A DNA stretch of 64,000 nucleotides from Dendrocalamus latiflorus. Taxonomy: Eukaryota > Streptophyta > Magnoliopsida > Poales > Poaceae. The notes below the pieces were generated by a model. That model worked only from the letters and a program-made list of their open reading frames with translations, had not been told where the DNA came from and did no database searches. The DNA lies in the NCBI GenBank assembly GCA_017311315.1, contig CM029647.1, positions 6,084,576 through 6,148,575 on the forward strand, given 5' to 3'. Shown here in pieces: positions 55,055-64,000 of this stretch. A program made the translations under genes and the position numbers. Within the stretch, counting starts at the first letter, position 1; each line of letters starts with the position of its first letter.

Positions 55055-56642
55055 AGAAAAAGCTTGCTGACTACTTGTCATCACGTGATACGTTCTGCAG
55101 TGCTTATGTAGTTGTTTTACCACAGATAGGAAGAATTATAGCTTTGGATGGATTTGTTGTTTCTATAGGCTTGTTTGACAACAATTGGGATGGGGAATGG
55201 GAGTTTAGAGGAGAGAGTTCCTGGTTGGATTGGGCATGGGACTAGGCTTTTTAGTCCCAATCCCTTGCCAAGAGGATGGGAAAGTGAGCAGTTGATTTGT
55301 ATATGTAAGATTCGTTGTTTTTTGTCTGACACATTCTTGGGCATATCATTTCTTACGAATTTTGTGGAGCCGAAAACCTCATTGCGTAAACTGATGTTTA
55401 GTGATCTGTCTTGGTACTTGTCAACAAGTGAAGAAGGACTTGCCTTTTACAGTTTACTGGGATGACTTGAACTGCAATTTCTGTGCTACGCCAAACAGTT
55501 CTTCTGTAGTATGTGCACCACTGTAACTGTGGTTATATGTCGATATTGATTGTAGAAAGTGCACAAATGGAATTGATCTTGCTATGCTGTTTCAAAAAGA
55601 AAGATTAAAAAGTAGGGTAATACTCTTTTTTTAATGTCCTCTTACTACTACTTGTCAGCTTGGTGCAGGAGGTTGCTTTTGGCTACAAAAATCGTGTATT
55701 GTTATTGCCATTCGTTTACTAGTAACAAATTGGTACATCTAGACCTTTCTAAAACCTTTGTACGAAGTAAAGGTATAAAACCAAAAGTCGAATTATACTG
55801 TAAAAAACTAGTGTTTGATGGAATAACCTGACCTACAAGGTTACCTGGAGATTCTGGCATAAAATTCCTTCTTACTCAATGGATGTAAAAAATGTGAAAG
55901 TGTAAATTAATACATTACTCCTAGAGAAATAATTAGCTGGGTGTAAAGATGACGAGGTCAGTATTCCAAAGAAGTGTAAATTTCAAGCATTAAGCAAGTT
56001 CCTCTAGAGTTCTCTCTAAGGGAAGCTATCCGCTTGCCCTCTCGTTGCTGCTTGATGTATAATTGTATATACACTCGCTTCACAAGAAAGTTTCAGATTA
56101 GCTTTTTCGTTCATCAGGAAAAGAAAAGGAATGAAAAGAAGTACGTCTCCAACGAAATTCTATTCCCATCAAGACTCGAAGAGGTTAAACAATGCTCCTG
56201 ACTCTTCTCTAGTCACTAAGACGTCGATTGCTCCCGGGAGGAAGATAATATTGTTATGTCAGTTGTCATCTGAGCTTTGATCTCATCTATTAGGTTCTAT
56301 GCTTGGAATATGCCACTTGGCCTTTGGCTCCATGTTATCTATTCCTCAAGATTTCTCCAAAAGATCACTGATCCATAGATTGGCACTATATTAAACACCT
56401 ATCATGGCAATTTTTATTTTTTTTATTTGCACTGGGGAGACGTCGCTTTAAGTTTTTTAAGGGTTCCTAGTTTATGCCGTAGTAGTACCATCACTGGATG
56501 TTCTTTTAGTAACCATCACCGGATGCTCTCTGCTCCTTCTGGGTAACCATGTGAACAGCGTGTTAATAATCTAGGACTTAAGCTTACCCACTAATCAGTG
56601 AGGCTAAATGTTAACAAACTTTTCGTATTGGGCCACTACATC
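55055..56642 (+). other. TBL 3' UTR and intergenic
   Basis: Probable 3' UTR in the first few hundred bases. No other gene recognised. Confidence 0.4.
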
Positions 56643-56924
56643 TGGTGATCGGTTCGGCTGAAAAGCTCATGGTTTATGGCTGAAAACACTGTAGCTGATT
56701 GAAAAAAGCACTGTAACTGACAGAGGCATATTTAGCAAAATTAAATTTAAAAAATTTAAAAATATAAAAATATGTTAGCCCATTACGTATAATACAAACA
56801 AATACGGGGAAAAAAAGAATCGGCAAAAAAGCTCAACAAAAAATCAAAAGTTCAGAAAAAGACGAAACTTATGAATAGTGAAAAATAAGCTAGAAGCCAG
56901 AAGCCGAAACCGAACCAATCACCA
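56643..56924. mobile_element. MITE, GTGATCGGTTCGGCTGA family, copy 3
   Basis: Best-preserved ends: TGGTGATCGGTTCGGCTGA and the inverse of CGAAACCGAACCAATCACCA. ATC is found on both sides. Confidence 0.8.
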
Positions 56925-57483
56925 ATCAGATCAATATACGTGTCAGTACTCAGTCTAGCCCAGACTTACAACAAATTGAAACGTAAGATAAGAATAGTCA
57001 TTACAAACAAACACGTGCCTCACAAATCTCAATGCAATCATGGATATACACGAAAGCAATCAAATCCCAGTTTGAAATTTAAAGAGTTTCAATAGATCAC
57101 ATCAAACGATTCTGTCAAGAAGTGCGCTAGTACATCTACCCTACTCTATAATACATCAAAATTATCTTTACTAAATCCACCCACTCAACCACTCCCACAG
57201 TCATGCCTAATCTAAGTCTACCCAGATTTGTGTACCAAAGTAATCTAACTCCATACAAATGAATGGTCTGGATCTCTCCTCAAGTCTTATTCTCTTACTC
57301 ATTGAAGATCCTAAGGCCAAAATTATTTGGATCATGCACATCATTGAACCGGTACCACCCCGCGGCCCACCCGCTCTCTGATCCCCCCGCTGCTCGCGAA
57401 AATTCCGCCCGCTGCTCACCCCGCCCCCAACCGCCCACACCGCGCCGCCGCCTCCCACCTCCCACCCTAGCTCGCCGCCCACC

Positions 57484-57869
57484 ATGCACGCCTCCACCGC
57501 CCCCATGGATACCTCCTCCTCCGCCCGCAGATCCGCCGCCCCGGACCCCGGCTCCAAGAAGCCGCGCCTCGCGCAGCCGCCGCCGTCCGCCGCGCGGGAT
57601 CCCAGATCTTACGCCAGCTCCGTCGCTGCCACCATGATGAGGTCCCACTCGAGCTCGTGGAACACGGGGGGCAGGCCGCGGAGCGCGAGCCGGCAGGAGG
57701 CCTCGGCGGCGGCGGCCCCAGATCCCCATCCCACCCGACACCCGTGTCCAAACCCCAAACCCTCGCGCGCCGCGAAGCAACACCGCCCCCCACCCCTCCG
57801 GCGGCGGCGATGGATCTCCGCCGCCCGCCGCGGTCGTCGTCGGGCGGCGTCGAGCCCAAGATCCGCCAG
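57484..57869 (+). pseudogene. Captured GC-rich first exon(s), unassigned
   Basis: Open frame from 57484 (MDTSSSARRSAAPDPGSKKP within it). A separate short exon at about 57810-57869 reads MDLRRPPRSSSGGVEPKIRQ up to a GTAGGC donor. I do not recognise either protein. Strong GC bias keeps several frames open, so the true strand and frame are uncertain. Confidence 0.35.
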
Positions 57870-57942
57870 GTAGGCTTCGTCACCCCCGAATACCCCACGC
57901 CACACCGCTCGAATACCCCGAGAAGACGCGGAGGAGAGAGCC

Positions 57943-58156
57943 ATGGCGAGTGGCGGGGGCGAGGCTGCGGCGGCGACGGCGTCGGAGGCGTACCTGGCGG
58001 GCGACGCGGTGCGGGAGGCGCGGGAGCTGGTGGCGGAGCTCTGCCGCCACTTCTACGCGCAGGGGTGGGTCACCGGCACCGGCGGCAGCATCACCGTCAA
58101 GGCCAACGACCCCGCCGTGCCCCTCGCCCAGCAGCTCATCGTCATGCCCCCCTCCG
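57943..58156 (+). pseudogene. DEP1 (methionine salvage) first exon
   Basis: First exon of the bifunctional methylthioribulose-1-phosphate dehydratase / enolase-phosphatase of the methionine salvage cycle. It opens at the ATG 57943. Residues include REARELVAELCRHFYAQGW and TGTGGSITVKANDP, ending IVMPPSG at a GTAACT donor. The family protein exceeds 500 residues; no later exon follows. Confidence 0.8.
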
Positions 58157-60016
58157 GTAACTACCGCTCGCTGCTCTACCCCCTTCTGCTCCCTGCCTCC
58201 CCTCGCCTAGGCGTCGCGCTCCCACCTGTTCGATGGATTGCCTCCAGTACTCCTCCCGTTGCAGCACGAATCTGGCGGAATCAAATTTCATTGCACCGTG
58301 CTGCTCGTCCTCGTCTCGATCGCGATCTCATCTCTTGAAAGCACTCCACCTCCTGACCACCTCCCTCCCGAGATTCGTCCTCCTCCTGCCAATGGATGGA
58401 GGAGGCACACTGCGGCCAGACCTGTGCAGCCTCCCACCGTCGAGCAACTCCCAAACACTCGTGAGAACAAGCCCTAGATGGATAGATCCTCTAATGTGTG
58501 TGTGTTTTTTTGTGGATGTGTGAACTTTTGTTCTGTTCTTCATCATTTTTTTTATTTTGGCATGAATCTTCCATCCAATTTATTTGTTTTTATACTTCTG
58601 ATCTGATTATTTGATCTGATGTTCCATCTTTTCTCTCTCGATTTTTCAGTGAATTTTGGCCATTTATTCAAAAAAAATCCTGCAGATATCATAGGTTGTC
58701 CGCGATTCGCACCTCCGCCGCCGCTTGTGGATCAGCAATCCATATCTAGATTGGGTGTGTAAATGAGAAAATAACAGGTATAAGCAAATGGGAATGTGAC
58801 TGAATAGCATGACAGAGCTACAAAGTAAATATCAGCGTTCACTGAAAAGGTGAATATGCAAAACAAAGCAGGTCTGTAATCTTGTTTGGTTGTTTGATGC
58901 ACTGCATATGAAATATGAATGCTTATATTGAACTGTAATAGCTAGGCAATCAGATAATGGGAAACTACTGACAGTAGGTACATATGTCAGCAAATATGCT
59001 TGAGATTCATCATTTAGCCAACAATAGAACATATTGTATAGATACCACCAATTCAAGGTGAAAACATATGGGAATAGTATGAATAGAACCTTATATCTTT
59101 TAGGTTGAGCATTTGTTGATAACCTTAGCAATTGTGACCAGGAAAATCAAATGCTTTCATTAGGCACAGTTATGGCAGAAAAAGATCCAACATAGAATAC
59201 CTTGTAAATCAGATGAGCATGGGTGAACGTTCGATGTGAATCTCCTCGTACCCTACAGCCTTGCAGACACCTCCGAAAAAGAAAAGAAAAATACATGAGA
59301 CGAACGAACTAATTAAGAAAGTGTAGAATCAAATTTCTAATTGCTGACACTACGCACTTACCGCACGAACGACGGACCGTAGCTGCAGAACAGCAAATGG
59401 AGAAGCCCCTGATTTCCTTGTAAGCTTGGATGGACAATGATGGATAGAAAAACATGTATTTGGAAAATTTAGCTTGCACGTCAATATTCATTCAATGTAG
59501 ATATTTTGGTTATGGCTGGTATGAAAGAGATAGAACTAAGGAGCATTGGACATTTGGCTCTGTGTTTAATACATATAGTCCATGGAGCAGTTAATTGGAG
59601 TAATGCACATTGATTCACCAGCTTTGAGATTATGTTCTTGGCCTTCATTATACGGAACTCTCTACTGTTGTGCCTATCTTATGTTTTCCTTGTAAGTTCT
59701 GTTTCATGCCAAATAATACTGTCCAGTGTCCACAACTGAAATCCTTGAACTGTTTTTCTTGGAATATGTATTCTGTGTCAAAAATATCTGTCATCACTGT
59801 ATTAATTTCATATAAGCATTACTTTTATGGAACTGTCTCAGTTGCTATATGCTGTTCAGAAACTATCGTCCTTTGTCTGCCATTTCTCTTTGTTTCCTTG
59901 TTGGTCATATAATTATATATGGAGCTTTATACTGGTTTGTAATTCCCATCAAAATCTGAATGCTCCAAATCGAATTTCTCTTGTAGTACGTAAGTGTAAA
60001 TACGGACAATTTTCAG
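58157..60016 (+). other. Helitron interior, no exon recognised
   Basis: AT-rich, intron-like filler between captured exons. Nothing assigned. Confidence 0.4.
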
Positions 60017-60106
60017 GAAGCAAGGGCATTGCTAGGAAGAGTAGAACACCAACGGGGGCATGTTGAAGAAGCTCTTCATGTGTTCAATGGGACAGCCCAT
60101 AACTAT
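60017..60106 (+). pseudogene. NPG-related TPR protein, one exon
   Basis: Exon with acceptor TTTTCAG and donor GTAAGT, 30 codons, reading EARALLGRVEHQRGHVEEAL and HVFNG. This matches the first TPR of calmodulin-binding NO POLLEN GERMINATION-related proteins. Single exon only. The next bordered segment, 60282-60377, is unassigned. Confidence 0.6.
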
Positions 60107-60971
60107 GTAAGTCAGAATATCTTTTTCAAAAGGCAGCAAAGTCGATGGAGATTCTTCCAGGAACATGTTCTCAACAATTTTGAATTGCAGTAAGGTTATT
60201 AATGTTGACAGAAGTCAAATAATCTGATATTTCTGCTGCTCATTGTCTTAACAATGAATCCGATGTTCTGTTGTTCTTCAGGTTCTGGGTGATGCATTGT
60301 TAGGGAACATCATATTTATGGCCATGTTAATCCTGGGAGTTCGATTTATCCTCAAACAATCTCTTGATTTTACAAGGTACTGTTATACAGCCTGTTTTAA
60401 ATATCTGGAATACCTGTGAGGTGGAAATTTTCAATTATCATGACAAAATTCTCTTTCTTAAAAAAGATATAATTTATCTTATGTCGCCGAATAGCATCCG
60501 TTTCTACAAAATGCCATTGAATAACACTCTCTCTATTATATGCCATCGAATTGCACTAAAATTCAATCATATGCCATTGCCATCGGTTAGTCTTCGTTTG
60601 GCCCTAGAAAAGGACGATTTTGGCCTCAGTTCAAACTCTCTCCCTGTGATAAAAATTAAACATAGGGCAAGTTGGCTTAGCAAAAAATACTAAATTTTTT
60701 TGGTGGATCATTGAGATAGTGTATAACTCAAATATAAAAATTCATGTACTGACCCTTCCATTTGATGCATTTTTGAAATTCAAATCCAAAATCAGCCTAT
60801 TTGAGCTATTTTGTAAACTGACAAATTCACTGTATAAAAATGCAAAATAATAATTTTTAGGAGCTATGTGACATCTTAGGAGCATGTAAGATTTTTTTCA
60901 GAATTTTTAGACCTCATTTAGTCTCTGTTTATAAATAGTTGCCTTTATTAGCATTGTTTTATGTATTACAG

Positions 60972-61540
60972 GCCATCGAGATTTTGACTGGCTGCTACAT
61001 CTTAGTTCAGGTTTTCCTTAATTTCTTACCTTATATACTACATGTAAAGTTGCATTATTGGTCTACCTCCTTTCTACTCTACATTTTGGTATTCTTGACT
61101 ACTATTATTACATTTTTTCCCTCTTTTAAGGGACTGAAACAACTCAGAAGGATTGTGGAGGATTGCATAAAGAACATAAAGCATCCAGTTTACCACATTA
61201 AGGTAACTGGTTTTGTTTTTTTAGATGTATTTTCTGAAGGAATGTACCTAGGATTCCTTATCAATGATTGTTAAACTATGTAGGAACTCCTAATTAAACG
61301 TGAGCTGGCTAAAAATCCTGCCCTAGCCAATGAAAGCTGGGACAGGTTTCTCCCAAAGTTTAAGAAGTAAGGAACTTGCATCATATTTCTATTAGGGGGG
61401 TTAATACCACTGAAAAGTACATTGTGTATCTTATACCTCATTACTTGCTGTTTTTCAGAAAGAATGTCAAGCAAAAGAAGCCAAAAACCAAGGAGAAGAA
61501 ACCATACACACCCTTTCCGCCACCTCAACAGCCTAGCAAG
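60972..61540 (+). pseudogene. KRR1 ribosome-assembly factor, four exons
   Basis: KRR1 is a KH-domain protein of the small-subunit processome. Exons with GT-AG borders are 60972-61010 (AIEILTGCYILVQ), 61131-61202 (GLKQLRRIVEDCIKNIKHPV), 61284-61366 (ELLIKRELAKNPALANESWD then RFLPKFKK) and 61459-61540 (KEKKPYTPFPPPQQPSK). Later exons join in frame. The short exon expected between the first two (following YILVQ in the family) is absent, and the N- and C-terminal parts are missing. A captured genomic fragment, not the working gene. Confidence 0.85.
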
Positions 61541-62766
61541 GTGAAATCAATTGTTCCTTTCACTGCTTATTGTTAGTCCTGTTTGGTATACTGGTTTTCA
61601 CCATATCATGAGCTGTTATGGTGGTTAGCAGTCTTGCCCCTACAACTCTATATTTTCATGCTAGCTGTCCATCCTACACAGTCAGATAATTAATTTCATG
61701 TTATTTTCTATACAAGATTATTACAATGTGAACTTGCTGAACATGAAAATAACATGATGTTTGTGATGACATAGGTATATTTCCGTAGGCATCACTTAGT
61801 TCAATCCAAAATTTTTCCAGATACTAGATAGTTCATGATGTTAGTTGATATATAGCCTATTCTTCATTGGTATGTGTGCTCTGCTTCTTGTTGATCTATT
61901 GTTGCCAGAAGTTTTTTTGGATCTTTTAGGATCACTTTTGCTTCTGTTCTATTGACATGAATTGGATAATTTTGTATTATATAGATAACAGAACTAGAAG
62001 ATCATAACAGACTAAACTTCCTGGTCTATGTTATTTACTTAACCACCTCTATTCTTTGCGGGTGATGTTGGTTGCCATCATAGGTTCCGTCATTGATTGT
62101 ACACATGTAATGGCAGGCAACAACTTAACAACAATCTAAATGACTCTTCAATGTCCGGAAGAAAAAATAAATCAAAAGATGTCCTTTGTTTTATATCTTG
62201 TGTTTGTTCACGAATTCAAATTGATTGTGTTAGCTTGATATTATTTAAGGCAATTAGTTAGTCCTTTAAGTAAAGAAAAGATATGGTGTGTTTGAACTAT
62301 CAAACATTATTTTTCTTGTTACTATTCATGATCTTGACAGCTCTGCACAGGTTTGGCTGCTTTAAAAATAACAAATGTGCATATACTATTGTCTTAACAT
62401 GAATTGCAAGTTGGGCTATAAACTGAGCAAGCCTCTGGCTGCAAAAAACTGGTGGTTCCATTTTCAATAAAATGGAACTGGGGGAGAATATATTGATATG
62501 AAACCACTAGATTTATGGAAATCTTGATATGATACCACTAGAGTTGTCGTGTAAAATACTTTTCAAGATAAATCTATACATATAATTTTCATATAATACG
62601 GCAAAACTGTGAAAGTTGGTGATATGTCAATTTCTTTTAATTAACAATGGTTTTTCTAATTTTCGCTGCATACTGCAGACAATCTTTTAGGTATGGTTGT
62701 ATCAACAATACAATCAATGTTTGGTGTTTCGCAGTTTGCTATAACGTAGATCTACTAGGCTTTCAG
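61541..62766 (+). other. Helitron interior, intron-like
   Basis: AT-rich non-coding DNA between the KRR1 and transporter exons. Confidence 0.4.
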
Positions 62767-63033
62767 GCGGTGGCGCTCGGCGTGGCGGTGAACAGGCTGA
62801 CGAGTGGCGCGGTGGCCATGTCGTTCCTGTCCGTCTGCAGCGCCGTGTCCGTCGCGGGCGCGTTCTCCGCGTTCGCGGCCATCTCGGTGCTGTCCGTGCT
62901 GTTCGTGCACAGGTTCGTGCCAGAGGCGAGCGGCCAGACGCTGGAGCAGATCGAGTCACTGTTCAGTGGCGGAGGTGAAGCGCGGGGCGAGGTGGAGCTG
63001 GGCGACGCGGAGCATCTCGTGCACAGGGGATGA
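62767..63033 (+). pseudogene. MFS sugar/polyol transporter, last exon
   Basis: Acceptor TTTCAG, then 88 codons to TGA: GVAVNRLTSGAVAMSFLSV, two membrane spans, FVPEASGQTLEQIESLFSGG. The VNR..SG motif and the P-E-[ST]-x-G-x-[ST]-L-E-x-I-E end are features of the last helices of polyol/monosaccharide transporters of the major facilitator superfamily. Only this C-terminal exon is present. Confidence 0.75.
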
Positions 63034-63299
63034 GCATCTGTCGCTCTTTCCTCTTGGCATGGCACATTCGCAATCAGTGACTGACCTTTTGTTAGTTTTG
63101 TGTGTCTACATGACCCTAGCTTGCATGTGTGGGATCCCAACCAGTGTTTAATCTTTCGCTTGCAAACAAATTTCGGCTACAGGCGAAAGGACCGAATGAA
63201 CAAAATTAGTTTGAAATTTGGACGAAGAAAATCAAATTTTTTCGACCACGGTGAACAGTGATCGCCAGCATCACTGAGTGATCGTAGGAGTTTGCGATC

Positions 63300-63435
63300 A
63301 CGGTATTTCGAGAGCAGCGACAAAGCAAAGTGGTCGAACGGCTACCTGAGTGGTCGTACGGCAACAGAAGTGATCGGAACCAGTCGTAAACGACTCTAAC
63401 CGGTCGTAAAAAAGTCCTGGGAGGTCGTAAGGCTT
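63300..63435. repeat. GGTCGTAA-like short repeats
   Basis: GTGGTCGAACGG, GTGGTCGTACGG, CAGTCGTAAACG, CGGTCGTAAAA and AGGTCGTAAGG follow one another at 15-25 bp spacing near the Helitron 3' end. Function unknown. Confidence 0.45.
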
Positions 63436-63534
63436 TTATAACACACTCGTCGTCGTCAAATATTATATATTGCAGATCAACAAATTTTATCTGTTTTGTA
63501 TTTTACCGTAGCGTTAGCACGGGCACACTACTAG

Positions 63535-64000
63535 TGGTAAAAGTAAATGATGTTTTCCCTTTCAAAAAAAGAAAGAAGAGTAAATGACATTTGGAGAAGG
63601 GATAAATTAAAGAAAGAAAACGAAAAGCTCAACACGGATTAACTTCAAACCGCAGAAGAATTGGTCCTAATCCAACAAATCCACTAGGGTGAATAAACAA
63701 CCATCCACTAATCTTTTCCTCACGAAGGCCCGGGCAGAGATTTTGACCAGGCATGCATGTTTCATCTTTGGCCAGCTAGCTCTCACCATTTTTGTCACAT
63801 CAAGCTAGCACTATCACCATTCTATCGTTGTACACGTGCCACATCCCTCGTGTTGCTCAGGGTTGCGGCTTTGCCCAAGGGCGTGATGAACGCTCCTCTC
63901 CTCTGTACTCCTCGCCGGTTGCCCGGTTGGCACATACCACCGTTCGGTCTGTGGTGTCTGGTGTGTGTGAGCCTAACTTGCGTTTCTGCACAAAAAAACG
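63535..64000. other. Downstream flank, no gene
   Basis: Nothing recognised up to the window end. Confidence 0.4.

Larger units (their letters stand above)
57135..63534 (+). mobile_element. Gene-capturing Helitron, 6.4 kb
   Basis: Proposed 5' end TCTACCCTACTC preceded by A (57134). 3' end CTAG followed by T (63531-63535), preceded by a short GC-rich foldback (CCGTAGC..GCACGG), giving insertion between A and T. It encodes no Rep/helicase. Fragments of at least four known genes (DEP1, an NPG-like TPR gene, KRR1, a sugar transporter) and some unknown ones lie inside, all in plus orientation with introns kept, as seen in maize Helitrons. The 3' end is better supported than the 5' end. Confidence 0.6.

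Noticed and set aside
57609..57944. Minus-strand frame reading LPPVFHELEWDLIMVAA
   Set aside because: It looks mildly protein-like, but the other recognisable cargo in the Helitron is on the plus strand and I cannot assign the segment. Left open, not annotated.
1..64000. CRISPR arrays, bacterial operons, rRNA or tRNA genes
   Set aside because: No repeat-spacer structure or folded tRNA was found. tRNA-like words are retroelement primer-binding sites.

Overview
This is plant nuclear DNA, almost certainly from a grass (Poaceae). The intact genes have plant introns with GT-AG borders and GC-rich first exons. Between them the DNA is packed with MITEs, Helitrons, TRIMs and LTR retrotransposons, many nested in one another. 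The species cannot be named from the sequence alone. I see no rRNA, tRNA or CRISPR array; tRNA-like matches are only retroelement primer-binding sites.

Five host genes look intact. (1) A Rho GDP-dissociation inhibitor (minus, 6603-10073, five exons). (2) An intronless P-class PPR gene (plus, 10868-12349), divergent from the first. (3) A small four-exon RIN4/NOI-like gene (minus, 18439-19774). (4) An EPFL9/STOMAGEN-type stomatal peptide gene (plus, 32109-33048). (5) A trichome-birefringence-like O-acetyltransferase gene (plus, 52250-55054). Decayed genes are a type I MADS-box gene (14682-15418), two DIR1-like lipid-transfer genes (22.7 and 30.3 kb), a nitrite reductase fragment (27.8-28.3 kb) and an E-class PPR gene (38.0-40.3 kb) interrupted by a TRIM.

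Layout. 0.8-6.3 kb is a dead Copia element whose 5' LTR is cut at a MITE junction. 6.6-12.3 kb holds RhoGDI and the PPR gene, with RhoGDI intron 3 swollen by repeats. 13.2-14.6 kb is a tandem TRIM array with a 5-bp target duplication. 14.7-17.7 kb is the MADS pseudogene plus a Tourist-like MITE split by a 2-kb poly(A)-ended insertion carrying a UTP6 fragment. 18.4-20.3 kb is the RIN4-like gene and a 66-bp tandem repeat. 22-31 kb is a duplicated DIR1-like locus invaded by small Helitrons, MITEs and LTR pieces. 32-33 kb is EPFL9. 35.3-36.7 kb is a non-autonomous LTR element. 38-40.3 kb is the PPR pseudogene. 41.1-48.1 kb is the nested complex described below. 51.4-55 kb is the TBL gene. 57.1-63.5 kb is a gene-capturing Helitron.

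The most striking feature is gene-fragment capture by at least four different element types in one window. A young LTR retrotransposon (43479-47558; the two LTRs are nearly identical and the TSD is ACACC) carries spliced fragments of about seven host genes: MA3/MRF, WDR48-like, SDE5-like, PPR, TBC RabGAP, CPN60 and ERECTA-like kinase. Several of these are fused into one 655-codon ORF. It sits inside an RER1 exon that is itself carried by a 7-kb terminal-inverted-repeat element with a TTA duplication and a visible empty site. A 6.4-kb Helitron carries exons of DEP1, an NPG-related TPR gene, KRR1 and a sugar transporter, all in the same orientation. A poly(A)-tailed insertion carries UTP6.
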